From NCBI GenBank assembly GCA_001275005.1, contig JWZX01002246.1:1-44790 (forward strand): a DNA stretch of 44,790 bases, written 5' to 3'. This DNA is from Chrysochromulina tobinii. Lineage: Eukaryota; Haptophyta; Prymnesiales; Chrysochromulinaceae. Positions within the stretch are counted from its first letter, which is position 1. The number at the start of each line of letters is the position of its first letter. Below are positions 28,307 through 38,157 of this stretch, in pieces. Under the pieces are notes generated by a model. That model worked only from the letters and a program-made list of their open reading frames with translations. It was not told the DNA's origin and did not search any database. A program made the position numbers and the translations under genes.

Positions 28307-28813
28307 ATACCCGAGTGATTTCCGGCGAGCTCTTGTACATCGTGCCTGGTTCGCCTGTGTTGCATGATCGTGAGCTGGAGACGAGGTCTATTCGAGGCGC
28401 ACGCGCGGCCCCGCGTCGCGCGGTCCAGAGGCGGAGCGCGAGCCGCGGAAGTGAACGAGTGCGAACAGCTGCCCTCTGTGCTCTCTGACACTCGTGAGGC
28501 GAGCGCGCTGTGGACTCATCTCGGTTGCAGCAAACTCTACGAAATTGCAGCAAGTGACTTCGACCTAGCCGTGCAAGTTGCCATGTGGAGTTGGGAGTTT
28601 AAACAGGGCATTCTATCATACAGAGGAGAGGGTTCTATGTACGACACACGCACGTCGGCGAGTCGAGCTCCAGAGAGCCAGAGTCGCCCGAGTGTCGGGT
28701 ATGATACTGATCAACCGTATGAGGCCAACGGGGTGAAAGCCGTCGATCGCGTGCGCGGGCTTCACAGATCTCACGCTCCAAGAGTCTAAGACTGCGCACT
28801 AGATGCGCCTGTA
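28307..28813. other. Convergent intergenic region
   Basis: It lies between the 3' ends of the FHA and uS10m genes. Nothing recognised. Confidence 0.5.
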
Positions 28814-29221
28814 CTACCTTTGGTGTTGCTCGGGCGCCGCATCAACGTCCAGCTTCTCGCTGCTGTAGAGCTTGACTCTCGCACTGCAGCCTGGATGTAG
28901 TACAAGGATCGTGTGCTCGAGGTAGCGCAAAAAGTGCACGACGTTGGTCGCGTCCTGCCCCGTGGTTGAGTCGCCATAGATCTCGATGAGCCGCTTGTGC
29001 GTGTCCTTCTGGAATTGCAACTTTGACTTGGAGTGCACGAACGGGCTGCGGTTGACAGAGAATTTCATCTTGTCAGTCGGCAGCGGCACCGTGCCCCCAA
29101 GCTTGATGTTCATCTTTTCTGCTGAGCGGCGGATGTCGTTGACCGCGTCGGTCACATATTTGGGATGATAGGAGCGCAGATGCAACTGTGCGAGGCGCTG
29201 AAGGGAGCTGCGAATTGACAT
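28814..29221 (-). CDS. Mitochondrial small ribosomal subunit protein uS10m
   Basis: 135 residues. The core VPLPTDKMKFSVNRSPFVHSKS is followed by FQKDTHKRLIEIYG. This is the S10 signature (PLPT...F.V.RSPHV.KKS..QF...THKRLI.I). S10 sits in the head of the small subunit. The N-terminus (SIRSSLQRLAQLHLRSYHP) is amphipathic and basic, which fits a mitochondrial presequence; plastid S10 is usually plastid-encoded in red-lineage algae. The C-terminal extension after ~110 is variable. The gene is divergent from the IQ-protein gene, with 167 nt between starts. Confidence 0.9.
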   Translation of the reverse strand: MSIRSSLQRLAQLHLRSYHPKYVTDAVNDIRRSAEKMNIKLGGTVPLPTDKMKFSVNRSPFVHSKSKLQFQKDTHKRLIEIYGDSTTGQDATNVVHFLRYLEHTILVLHPGCSARVKLYSSEKLDVDAAPEQHQR

Positions 29222-29388
29222 CGTGTCGCAAGTTGCAGGGATTGCTCACATCATTAAGATCTTCATCTTGTGTGGCCTCACCCCCTTCGTGACACGTCTG
29301 CTCACGAACTCTGCACGACTTTACATGTAGTGTGCATATTGTGCGGGACTTCCCAGCGTTTCAAAAAGGAAGGTCGGAAGGAACCCCG

Positions 29389-32295
29389 ATGGACCTCACG
29401 GCGCCCACCCTGGATGCGCCGCCCGTCCGCTTCTTCGGGGACGACAGTGAATGCGCCAAGTACATTCAGCGCAAGTGGAGGAGTCGCAAGCTTCGCCGGT
29501 TGCTTGCCTCCTTTCCATCAGTAGAACAGCTGCGCTCGCTTTACATGGACAAAAAGGCAGAGGCAGCGGGCGCCGCAGGCTCCAAGTGGTACACTGGCCT
29601 CGCACTCGCCGCACGCGAGCACGTGCGCATGTCCGAGGAGGTTTCGCAGTGCTGCGAGCGCGCGTGGCAGGCAGTCATGGAGTGTACTCGCATCTGGGCA
29701 GCAGCGGAGGCGCGCAAGAAGGTGGCGGCAGAAGGCCCTGCGGCTGCCGAGCTGGCGGCGCAGCAGGCCCTCGCGGAGCTCGCCAACGGGCTTACCAAGC
29801 CCGCGTACACAATTTTGATGCGCAAGCTCTACCTCATGTCGAAGTTGCGTGATGGTGAGACTGACTTCAACATGAGGGACTTCCTCAATACGACCGAGGA
29901 GGACTGGATCGACGACGCCGGGCCGGATGCGACGGTGCTCGACGAGGCTGGCTTCAAGCGCGCGTGGTTCCAGCTCATCGACCTGCATACCGAGTCGATC
30001 AGCGCGGACGACTACGTGAAGTGGGCGACGCAATGCCTCGAAGACATCACCGTTCCAGGCCCGGACGGGGTGTGCACGTGGCGAGACGATGACGACCTGA
30101 TGCGCCTCTACGGCAGCAGCAAAGGAAGGCGGCCCGGCGGCGGCCGGCGCCGCAAGCGCAGGAGTCCCAGGGACCCAGACATAAACTCAAAGCTGGCTGA
30201 CTACATGGGCGGCCAGCTCAGCAAGCGGCCGCAGACGTTGGCTTCCGTCGCAGCCTTCGCGCTAAGAGCAGAGGGTGCATTGGCCGGGGCTGGAAGTGAC
30301 AGCGCAGGCACCTTCGTGCGCGGGGGGGTGACGCGCGGTGACGACGACCGACCGAGGCGGGGAGCCGAACTCTCAAGCGGCGATCGGGGGGCCTGGAGCC
30401 CGGCGGGTCGACCCGACAGCTCCCGAAGTGTCACTGGGGAGATTGGGAAGACGCGCACCCAGTGGGCGCCCGACCCGTGGATTCCGCCCAACCGCAGCAT
30501 GACGCGCGAGGCGAACTCGAGCTCACCGAGGCCGCCGTCTCCGCCGAACTCCAACTCGCTTCGCAGCCTCGCAGATGCAATGCGCGTGTTCAAAGCACTT
30601 GGGAGCCGCCCGTCGACTGCTGAGCCTCCTTCGAGCTCGCGTCGCGAGATGACGCCCCTGGCTCCAGGCACGCCGCTGCTTGGGCTTGAGGCCGTGATTA
30701 CCAAATACGACGGCCGCCCCGCGCCGAGCCAGCCCCCCTTTGGCCTTGGCATCCACGCGCCCACCAACCTCAAGTACTTCGACAGCGAGCCCATCGGTGG
30801 AGCCTCCACAGTGGCTGCGTCGCTCTACCGTCGACACAAGCAGCAGCACATCGACAACGAGCCCGCGCAGGGTCCGTGGCCCCGTTGCGGCGCGGGCGAA
30901 AAGGCGCGGGTGCATGAGCGACCCCCCAGCCTGCGGCAGCGCGGCGGCCGGCCGCTCAGCATCAGCCTGCCTACCTCGCGACGAACGTCGCAGGAGCTGT
31001 CGGACGCCGCCGTTTACTTCCTGGGGCTAAGCACCGACGGCGAGGCTGACCTCAACTCTGCCGCGGCGCACCCATCGGCTGCTGCGTACGCCGCCGCCGC
31101 CGCCGCAAAAGCAGCAGACACCAACACATCCCGCCCCTCTTCGAGGGAGGCTTCGTGGGCGGCAGGCTGGTGGGACCTGTCGGGGGCGGCAAGTTGGTGC
31201 ACCGACGGCAGCCGGCTCTTCATGCCCGACGGCGGCACGTCATCCTCGGCGGCAGCGGTGCGGCGGCCCTCGTCAGGCGGTGCGATGCCCGCATCACAGC
31301 ACAGTGCTGGGGTGCGCTGTGGCGGCGGTGCGGGCGGCATGCGCCGCGCCACGAGCGCTACCACCTACATTCCGCACCGGCGGCAAGAGAGTCCACCAGT
31401 CGCTGCCGCTGCCGCCACCCCAGCCGATATCGCGCCGTCGCGCTCGGTAGCTCATCACACGATGCCGCCGCCCCTTGGGCACCCGCCATCGCTGTTAGCG
31501 CCGCCGGCATCCCCACGCGGGGAAGCGGTTGGACCCGAGATGGCCGCCACCGCGTTGGTCACTATGCGTCCACCGCGAGTTTATGCGGTGCTAGGCACCA
31601 CCGGTGCGCCTTCGGCGGGCGCACAGATACCGTCGGGCATGTCGCGCTCTCGACCTGCCACCTCGGGTGTATGTGTGCGCTCGAGCTCCATGGCAGGCAC
31701 GGAGGCGGCCACGGCCACGGCGGCCGCCAGCATTGTCGCGATCCCTGGCGCGATGCCTAAAGGCGAAGCAGGCGCCTGCAACCCCGCCGATGCCGACGCG
31801 GACGATGTCGTCGCGGTCGCCATGGCTGCCGCCAGGGCGGCGGCGGAGCGAGCCATCGAGCGCGCGCGCACGCCGCACGCCACGTCAGCGCCCTTGAGGG
31901 CACGCATCGGCTTCGCTCCGTCGTCGCGCCCGGGCTCGTCGCCGTTCAAAGGGGGGCGCCGCGCACTCACATCGAGCGCGAGCACCGGATCGTTTGCGAT
32001 GCCCACCGGCGGGTGGGATGCCGAGAGTGGCCACGTGCCCCACCAGCAGAACCAACTCCTGGCAGCCGCCGCTGCCATCGTCTCGCCCGCGACCCTCTCG
32101 AAAGACGTGACACTCGTGCAGCTCAAGGAGAGCGCAAGCGTGGCGGCACTGCAGCGCGTAGCCCTCGGAGGCAACGCCTTCCCATCCCGCTCGCAGCCCT
32201 CGCGCCTCTTCCAGCTGCGCCATGCGCCCGCCAGCACCCCAGTCTCATCATCCACTACTCCGCCGCCTCTTCGAGAGAACTCCCGTCTTGCTTGA
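29389..32295 (+). CDS. IQ-motif protein with flagellar-type EF-hand-like region
   Basis: 968 residues from the first ATG (29389). An IQ motif near residues 26-36 (IQRKWRSRKLR) would bind calmodulin or a related light chain. Residues ~60-160 are helical. Residues ~157-220 contain EEDWIDDAG then GFKRAWFQLIDLHTESISADDYVKWA. This arrangement (EDW..D...F...WFQL.D..T..I....Y) recurs in algal and protist flagellar proteins with a degenerate EF-hand-like helical unit. The remaining ~700 residues are disordered: Arg/Lys-rich near 245, then Ser/Pro/Ala-rich with Ala-rich helices. The following small coiled-coil gene has the same orientation. A role in the axoneme or basal body is inference. Confidence 0.82.
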   Translation: MDLTAPTLDAPPVRFFGDDSECAKYIQRKWRSRKLRRLLASFPSVEQLRSLYMDKKAEAAGAAGSKWYTGLALAAREHVRMSEEVSQCCERAWQAVMECTRIWAAAEARKKVAAEGPAAAELAAQQALAELANGLTKPAYTILMRKLYLMSKLRDGETDFNMRDFLNTTEEDWIDDAGPDATVLDEAGFKRAWFQLIDLHTESISADDYVKWATQCLEDITVPGPDGVCTWRDDDDLMRLYGSSKGRRPGGGRRRKRRSPRDPDINSKLADYMGGQLSKRPQTLASVAAFALRAEGALAGAGSDSAGTFVRGGVTRGDDDRPRRGAELSSGDRGAWSPAGRPDSSRSVTGEIGKTRTQWAPDPWIPPNRSMTREANSSSPRPPSPPNSNSLRSLADAMRVFKALGSRPSTAEPPSSSRREMTPLAPGTPLLGLEAVITKYDGRPAPSQPPFGLGIHAPTNLKYFDSEPIGGASTVAASLYRRHKQQHIDNEPAQGPWPRCGAGEKARVHERPPSLRQRGGRPLSISLPTSRRTSQELSDAAVYFLGLSTDGEADLNSAAAHPSAAAYAAAAAAKAADTNTSRPSSREASWAAGWWDLSGAASWCTDGSRLFMPDGGTSSSAAAVRRPSSGGAMPASQHSAGVRCGGGAGGMRRATSATTYIPHRRQESPPVAAAAATPADIAPSRSVAHHTMPPPLGHPPSLLAPPASPRGEAVGPEMAATALVTMRPPRVYAVLGTTGAPSAGAQIPSGMSRSRPATSGVCVRSSSMAGTEAATATAAASIVAIPGAMPKGEAGACNPADADADDVVAVAMAAARAAAERAIERARTPHATSAPLRARIGFAPSSRPGSSPFKGGRRALTSSASTGSFAMPTGGWDAESGHVPHQQNQLLAAAAAIVSPATLSKDVTLVQLKESASVAALQRVALGGNAFPSRSQPSRLFQLRHAPASTPVSSSTTPPPLRENSRLA

Positions 32296-32515
32296 GAGCT
32301 TGACGCTCTTGTCTCATGATTACATTACTACTGTGGGGCGAACAAGCAGAAACAAGTTTGTACTCAGATGTTAGGATAGGATCATCTGGTTTCATCCTTT
32401 ATTCACATACGTGCGAGTGTCTGTCCGACCAAAACTCCATGAACTTAGCCAATTCGGGAGGACTTTTGGCCTCATGAAACTGCAACAAAGAACAAACTCC
32501 GGGTACTAGTAGCAC

Positions 32516-33118
32516 ATGCCGGTCTCTTCAGGCCGTACGCCGTACCGACCCAAGCGCTGGACGCCGGCAGATGGTTTGTGGGACAAGCAGGAAACGGGCC
32601 TACAGACAGCGGACGGCCACTTGCGGTTGGGGACCAACCGAGAAATTTTGTCGTGGCCGGGCATTGAGCCCACGGTGCGCACGGAGGCCGACGAGGCTGC
32701 AGCACAGGCACGACTCAAGAAGGATCGTGACGACGTGGCAGCGACCATCCGAGAGAATCAGGAGAAGAAAGCGGCTCGTGCAAAGGATCGGCGTGCAAAG
32801 CTGGACGCTGAATTTGCGGCGCGGCAACAGGAGCATGTGTCGACCATGGAACAGGCGCGCCAGCGAGACAAGGAGGAAAACCGCAAGGCGATGGAAATGC
32901 AGGCGCGGCTACGAGAAATCTCCGAGATTGAGCATGCGAACACGGCTAGCCTGTACTCACGCAACACTTTCTCAGGTAGGCCTGGGTCGCCTGGATCACC
33001 CGGATCGCGATCGAGTTCTCCGTCGGGCTCTCCAGGGAGAAAGCCTCGAGGCATTTCGTCGTATACCGTCAGGCCGGGCTCTCCGTCGAGGCATTTTGGA
33101 ATGACTAGGCCCTACTAG
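32516..33118 (+). CDS. Small basic coiled-coil protein, unknown function
   Basis: 200 residues from the ATG at 32516, 220 nt after the IQ-protein gene. The first ~50 residues are Trp-containing and non-helical (PYRPKRWTPADGLWDKQ, then LSWPGIEP). Residues ~60-145 form a highly charged single helix or coiled coil (KDRDDVAATIRENQEKKAAR..., MEQARQRDKEENRKAMEMQARL). The C-terminus is Gly/Ser/Pro/Arg-rich, with repeated GSPG units and RPGSPSRHFG. The composition resembles small microtubule-associated flagellar proteins, but no family is recognised. Coding is supported by the coherent helix and clean start and stop. Confidence 0.72.
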   Translation: MPVSSGRTPYRPKRWTPADGLWDKQETGLQTADGHLRLGTNREILSWPGIEPTVRTEADEAAAQARLKKDRDDVAATIRENQEKKAARAKDRRAKLDAEFAARQQEHVSTMEQARQRDKEENRKAMEMQARLREISEIEHANTASLYSRNTFSGRPGSPGSPGSRSSSPSGSPGRKPRGISSYTVRPGSPSRHFGMTRPY

Positions 33119-33544
33119 ACCGTGCGGCGATACCGCGAACACCGCAAAGCGCGTACCGACACGCTAAGGCGCGGCGTCTCTCGAGGACAGTCATGGCCCA
33201 CATGCTCCCGAGATCGTACGTATTTATTTTGGAAATTGGCGCGGCGAGAGTGGGGTTCGTGATTCGAATTCGTTCGTCTCTGAGCGGTAAGCATACCATC
33301 CAAGCATGCAGTGGACCGCACGGCCGTACGATCGCAATGATCACTATATGATCACAATTTAAACATCTTGCAAGGTCCAAGGTCGAAGGTGTCGGCCGCT
33401 GCGAAACACAGCTTAGACGCTTTAACCTAGGGTAATTAGAGGGTCTTCATAAGCGCGTAGAAAGATCTCAATGTTCCGGCCCCCTGGCCGGCTAGTCGCG
33501 GTTCCCGCGGAAGTCCGAATGCGCGGAGGACCGCCCTGCCGCGT
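33119..33544. other. Convergent intergenic region
   Basis: It holds the 3' flanks of the small coiled-coil and F-box-like genes. It is less GC-rich (33340-33440). No gene seen. Confidence 0.5.
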
Positions 33545-34453
33545 TTACTTAGTTGACGCTGCAGGCGAGAGCTCACGCGCCACCGACGCGGGCGCTACGG
33601 CTAGTGTGCACTTGCCGCCGTTGCATGCTGCTAGGCGGCTCGTGAGAGCCTTTGCAATGGTCGCCGCCGCAACTGCTAAAGCTTGTCTCCGCTCGGCACT
33701 CTCGTTGGCCTGCGCGGCCTTCAGCTCCCACGCCCGCCTCATGGGCAAGGCCATCAGCTTCCAGCGACGACGGATGTCCGCCGCGCTATGTCGCAGCGCC
33801 TGCTGCTGAGCTTCCCGGAAAACTGCTGCGCGCGAGCCACCGTAATCGAGGCCGAGCGAAGCAGCCACATCACTCGCGGCGCGATCACTTCGAGAAAGAG
33901 CCGCCTCTCTTTCGGCGCGCGCAAGCAGCGTTGAGATCTTCTGCTCCTCCGCTTCGAGAAAGAGCCCTTCTGCGCTCACCAGCGTCGGCTGCATCCAAGC
34001 CGCACCTTCGAGTGCGCGACCGTGGCGGCAAAGCGTAAGCAAGCTCTCCATGCCACCCTGAATAGCAGCAAGCTGGGCTTCACGATCAATAAAGAAACCG
34101 CCCTGAAGGTGAACCTCTGCCGCCTGCAACGCACCCCACGCGTGGCCCAATGCCCAGCTGTCGGCAAGCACGCACGGTCGGGCGTCGGCGAATAGAGCTG
34201 CGACCTGGCGCAGCCGTGAGGCGAGACGAGCAGCCTCGAGGATCGGAGCTGTGCTGCACATACGGTGTGTTGCCTTACAGACGAGCGGAAGTGTGAGCAT
34301 GTGGTAGTCGTCCAGAGCGAGTGAGACAAAGATCGCCTTCATGCAGTCGTCAGGTAAGTCCATCAGCGAAAACGCGTCCGGACCAGTTGCAGGCGGACCC
34401 AGGGCGGCGCCAACTGACATCCTGAAATTGCGGAATTGCGGCGACTTCTGCAT
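33545..34453 (-). CDS. F-box-like protein
   Basis: 302 residues from the ATG at 34453; the frame is open slightly further up but without ATG. Residues ~28-66 read FSLMDLPDDCMKAIFVSLALDDYHMLTLPLVCK in two blocks. This is the F-box pattern: Leu-Pro, then Ile-Phe, then a Val-Cys near the end. F-box proteins recruit substrates to SCF ubiquitin ligases through SKP1. The rest is helical and Ala-rich with no recognised substrate-binding repeat. A Lys/Arg/Ala-rich helix with RRRWKLMALPMRRAWELKAA lies near 240. The gene is divergent from the dynein gene, with 151 nt between starts. The F-box call is by pattern only. Confidence 0.7.
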   Translation of the reverse strand: MQKSPQFRNFRMSVGAALGPPATGPDAFSLMDLPDDCMKAIFVSLALDDYHMLTLPLVCKATHRMCSTAPILEAARLASRLRQVAALFADARPCVLADSWALGHAWGALQAAEVHLQGGFFIDREAQLAAIQGGMESLLTLCRHGRALEGAAWMQPTLVSAEGLFLEAEEQKISTLLARAEREAALSRSDRAASDVAASLGLDYGGSRAAVFREAQQQALRHSAADIRRRWKLMALPMRRAWELKAAQANESAERRQALAVAAATIAKALTSRLAACNGGKCTLAVAPASVARELSPAASTK

Positions 34454-34547
34454 TATCTCTTCCAAATCGAGACGGGGATGCGGCACGTGTGTCGTTGGCA
34501 GATTTCAGTTTAGAGCATCGTGCATCCTGACCAGGTAAATGCAAAAC

Positions 34548-34559
34548 TTGACTTGACTT
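34548..34559 (+). repeat. TTGACTTGACTT element upstream of DYNC2LI1
   Basis: 2.4 copies of TTGAC, 45 nt before the ATG at 34605. The same unit repeats 4.6 times at 12432-12454, before the EF-hand gene. Confidence 0.7.
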
Positions 34560-34604
34560 TCTTCGCAGCGCCCCCGTCCGCGACCAAACGGCGCGACTGC
34601 CGAC

Positions 34605-35750
34605 ATGGAGGGAGATTTTGAGCCCGCGGACGGACCGGTGCCTGCCGCTGCGCCGAGCGCAGACTCCTCCATTGGCCCAGGTGATCTCTTTGCTCGCATC
34701 GCTGCCACTCTTCCACCTCCATCCGAGGTATCGGGTGCCGCAGACTTTGAGTTGCTCTTCGTGGGCTCCAAGAGTGCGGGCAAGAGCACGCTCGTGAACG
34801 CCTTCCTTCAGAAGGATGAGGTTCCCAAGCCGAGCACGCCGCTCGAGTTCCGGTATGCGCGGAAGACGGGCGCCACCGGTCAGAACATCGTCGCCAATCT
34901 CTGGGAGCTCGCCGGTGCCGCGGAGCTCACGTCATTGCTCAAGGTGGTGCTGCGCCCTGAGCGCCTCTCAAGCAGCGCGGTTGCGATCACGCTCGACCTG
35001 TCGGAGCCCGAGAACGCGCTCGCCACGCTGCTGCAATGGCTCGGGGACCTGCGCCGCCATGTGGACGCGATGGTTGCAGAGCTCAAGCAGCAAGGCGACA
35101 AGGGCGCCGCTGTGCTCGCCAGCGTGCGCAAGGCACGAGACCAGCTGTGGGCAGAGCACCCCGACGCGGCGATCGAGGCGATAGAGGCTGTGCGGCCGAT
35201 CGGCATCCCAGTAGTGGTGCTCGTGAACAAGTGGGACGCCTTCGAGGCGGCCTACGTCGAGGGCGAGTACCGCAAGCTCGTGTGCCGCAGCCTACGCTTC
35301 TTCGCGCACCAGGCGGGCGCCTCGCTGCTGTGCACGCGGCACAAGGACAAGCCGAGCACCGCCATCGTTCGCAACCTGCTCTCGCACATCGCCTTTGGCA
35401 CCGCCGCGATCAAGACGGTGCAGCTCGATCACTCAAAGGCGCTCGTCGTTCCCGCCTCTGCCGACACCTTTGCGGGCATTGGTAAGCCGCCGACTGTCGA
35501 GGGCGTGTTTGCCGACAGCGCGGCCGACAAGTTCAAGGCCGCGTGGGAGGCCACCTTCCCGCCCAAAGAGACGAAGCGCGAGGCACAGGACCTCACGATG
35601 GTCGAGGCAGAGCAGTTCGCCGAGGAGACCATTGATGAGCTGCGCAAGCAGAAGCGCAGCGAGCTCATGCGTCAGCGCAAGGAGGCCGAGTTCGAAGCTA
35701 AGATGACCGACGCATATCAGGCTGCCGAGAGCCTCTACTCGGCGCACTAA
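34605..35750 (+). CDS. DYNC2LI1: Cytoplasmic dynein-2 light intermediate chain
   Basis: 381 residues, close to the usual ~350. It has a Ras-like P-loop, FVGSKSAGKSTLVN (residues 52-65), then NIVANLWELAG, SSAVAITLDLSEPENAL, IPVVVLVNKWDAF and a conserved C-terminal half including LRFFAHQAGASLLCTRHKD. The pattern matches the D1bLIC/DYNC2LI1 family, part of the dynein-2 motor that drives retrograde intraflagellar transport. The C-terminus is a charged helix (EETIDELRKQKRSELMRQRKE in two blocks). It implies the organism builds cilia by IFT. The ATG is preceded by a disordered acidic leader of ~45 residues. Confidence 0.92.
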   Translation: MEGDFEPADGPVPAAAPSADSSIGPGDLFARIAATLPPPSEVSGAADFELLFVGSKSAGKSTLVNAFLQKDEVPKPSTPLEFRYARKTGATGQNIVANLWELAGAAELTSLLKVVLRPERLSSSAVAITLDLSEPENALATLLQWLGDLRRHVDAMVAELKQQGDKGAAVLASVRKARDQLWAEHPDAAIEAIEAVRPIGIPVVVLVNKWDAFEAAYVEGEYRKLVCRSLRFFAHQAGASLLCTRHKDKPSTAIVRNLLSHIAFGTAAIKTVQLDHSKALVVPASADTFAGIGKPPTVEGVFADSAADKFKAAWEATFPPKETKREAQDLTMVEAEQFAEETIDELRKQKRSELMRQRKEAEFEAKMTDAYQAAESLYSAH

Positions 35751-36473
35751 ATCATAGAGACACGGCGGCTGTGATATGACGGGTCGAGGGCCAACGTGGT
35801 CAGGGGTCTTTTTGACTTCATCCGTTCGTATCCCGCGGGTGACGGGCGTCACGGCGTGTATTGGTCGTTAACGTGGTCCCCGCAACCCGGCCGCGGGGCG
35901 CGCGCGCTCGTCGTTTGGCTTTCGACGTCGATCTCAATCCAAGACGCGTGGCCGGCCGGCGCCACGTGACCGATCGATCGTGTGCCAACCGCAACGACTG
36001 CAGTCTGCACCCGTGTACCCAGCAACCCAGGCCGTGTAGGTGTACCCCCGCAGCCCGCACCGGGGAATCGCGCAATGCGGCACGCCGGCGCGTCTTCGAG
36101 TTGCTTCTCGTTCTCCGCCGGTCCCGCGTCCTTTTTTGGCTTTTACGTTTTAGAGTGATTCTAAGGTCAGATCTACGAGATAGCAGTTCGGCGCACCCGC
36201 CTGAGCAGTAACGACGAGTTAATTTCCTCGTACACGTCAATTCGCTTGAAGCGCGCCGCAGGCGTCGCGATGAAACGTTTGAGGCGCAATGTTTGAGGCT
36301 TCTGTTGCGCAAAACAGTCACCTCGCATGCGGCGACGAACGGAACCGAGCGGCCCATCCACGCACGAGTCTAGATTGAGGTTAAGCGTTGATGACGATGT
36401 TGTGCGGCAGACGGGCAGCGAGAGCGGCACGCTTCGTGGCAGCGGCGCAAGCTTCGTACCCCCTCCGCCGGAT
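35751..36473. other. Convergent intergenic region
   Basis: It lies between the 3' ends of DYNC2LI1 and the PFK-2/FBPase-2 gene. A GC-rich half (35830-36080) is followed by a T-rich patch (36120-36160). No tRNA or protein gene was recognised. Confidence 0.5.
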
Positions 36474-38027
36474 TCAGTGACTTGCCGGGTCGAGCTGCTC
36501 GCCCTCGGGACGGTCGAGGACACGGATGCGAAGCTCTTCGCACCCGAAAGAGGTGGGCGTCAGTTGGATGACCGTATTGAGGGGAACAGAGACGCCGATG
36601 CACTGCTCGCGCGGGTAACCCATAAAGTAAGCGTAGAGCACGCGCAGAATCGCTTGGTGGGCGATGATCACCACGGGCTCGCGCAACCGCTCGATCTCGT
36701 GCGCGATGGGCTCGAGCCGCGCGATCAGGTCCGTGTATGACTCGCCGCGCGGGTAGCGGTACCTGAACTTGTCCTTCGCGCGCTGTGCAGCTTCCTCAGG
36801 GAACTGCTCGATCACCTCTTCGTTCGTCAAGCCGTCGCACACGCCAGCATAAATCTCATCGAGGTTGCGGAACGACTTGAGCCGCATATTGATCCACTCC
36901 TGCCCGTTCGGACCGTCAATCTTGGGGTGCGGTATGTGCTTCGCGGTCTGCCGCGTGCGCAGCAGGGAGGACGTCCACAGCCGAGCTGGCCGTGGCGTGC
37001 CGTCCGGATGCACCATGACGTTCTCCTCCACCCACTTGCCAAGTTCGATCGCATAGTCATGTCCGTGCTTGGTCAGGTCTGAGTCGCCGCCGAGCTTGCC
37101 TAGCCGATTGTATTCCGATTGACCATGCCGCGAGAGGTAGATAGTGCGCTGCTGCACGTGCAAGTTGATCAAGAACTGGGCGATCCGCGACGGCAAGAAG
37201 CCGCGAATATTGTTCATGCTCATCTCGCGCCCGCCGTCGATGAGCTTGATCCAAATAAGGTCCTTCTCGGTCAGCGTCTCGTACACCTCCGCGTACTTCG
37301 CGATGCGCTCCTGGAAGTCGGACACTGCGGTGCTCACGTCGACGCCTCGATAGTCCTTGGTGGCTTTCGTGTCTACCTTGGAGTTCATGATGTTCTCCAG
37401 AATCCTCTTCTCGTCGTTGCAGATCGATTCGATGAAGATAATTTTGGCGCCCGTAGGTCTCAGCTGCTCGACGATCCACGCCCTGCGCTCCTGTGTGGAG
37501 TTGGTGGCATCAAAGATTGCCACACACCCGAAGTCGCCCGAGAGGAAAAGGTCATCCATGGCAGGCTCCAGCCGATGCGGCGAGACGTTGAGCATCCACC
37601 TGGTCAGGTCCGCGAGAGCGAGCTCCGAGGCCTTGCGCCGAATCCGCATCGCCTCCTCGTTGCGCACGTCAAAAAAGGTTGCATCTTGGTATGAGTCGCC
37701 TGTGGCGCCTTGTGCTTCAACGCGCCGATAATCACCTACGTTGAAGACCTTGGTCGGCACACCGTAGAAAAACTGGAGGTACTGTGCGAGCCGTCGGGAA
37801 ATGTAACTCTTGCCTCGCGCAGGCAGGCCGACCATCACGCACACAATCTTGTCCGATTTCGTAGCCCACGAGGGCTGCGGTCCGGTCCACGTCTGCGGAA
37901 ACGGATTGCTTTCTGAAGGGGCCCCGGCGACAGGCGGCGGCGGTGGCACGGGCGGTGGCGCGGCGCCGTGCTCGTGGCCGTGTAGAACAGTGCCAGGCGA
38001 TGGGTCCATGTTGGTTGGCTCCTCCAT
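36474..38027 (-). CDS. PFKFB: 6-phosphofructo-2-kinase/fructose-2,6-bisphosphatase
   Basis: 517 residues from the ATG at 38027. Residues ~58-285 are the kinase: Walker A MVGLPARGKSYIS (G67-S74), KVFNVGDYRR, and FDATNSTQERR. Residues ~296-480 are the phosphatase: YLSRHGQSEYN (catalytic H301), the Glu in EIYAGVCDGLTNEE, FRYRYPRGESY and HQAILRVLYAYF. Both active sites look intact, so it should make and break fructose 2,6-bisphosphate, the regulator of glycolysis versus gluconeogenesis. The N-terminal ~50 residues are Pro-rich and disordered. No starch-binding module as in plant enzymes is present, which suits a cytosolic animal/protist-like form. Confidence 0.95.
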   Translation of the reverse strand: MEEPTNMDPSPGTVLHGHEHGAAPPPVPPPPPVAGAPSESNPFPQTWTGPQPSWATKSDKIVCVMVGLPARGKSYISRRLAQYLQFFYGVPTKVFNVGDYRRVEAQGATGDSYQDATFFDVRNEEAMRIRRKASELALADLTRWMLNVSPHRLEPAMDDLFLSGDFGCVAIFDATNSTQERRAWIVEQLRPTGAKIIFIESICNDEKRILENIMNSKVDTKATKDYRGVDVSTAVSDFQERIAKYAEVYETLTEKDLIWIKLIDGGREMSMNNIRGFLPSRIAQFLINLHVQQRTIYLSRHGQSEYNRLGKLGGDSDLTKHGHDYAIELGKWVEENVMVHPDGTPRPARLWTSSLLRTRQTAKHIPHPKIDGPNGQEWINMRLKSFRNLDEIYAGVCDGLTNEEVIEQFPEEAAQRAKDKFRYRYPRGESYTDLIARLEPIAHEIERLREPVVIIAHQAILRVLYAYFMGYPREQCIGVSVPLNTVIQLTPTSFGCEELRIRVLDRPEGEQLDPASH

Positions 38028-38157
38028 TGTCACGTGTGTGTTCAGAGTTGATTGCAGTCTGGTTTTTTATGCAGCCCGAGGGCAAAGCGGCAAACGCCCC
38101 GGGGTTTCAGTTTGGGAACGGAGTACTGGTGGTTTCGGACTCCGCTCACTCAGGGAC

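Noticed and set aside
33240-33330. A GGTTCG-like string suggested a tRNA T-arm.
   Set aside because: The stem does not pair and no cloverleaf could be drawn around it.
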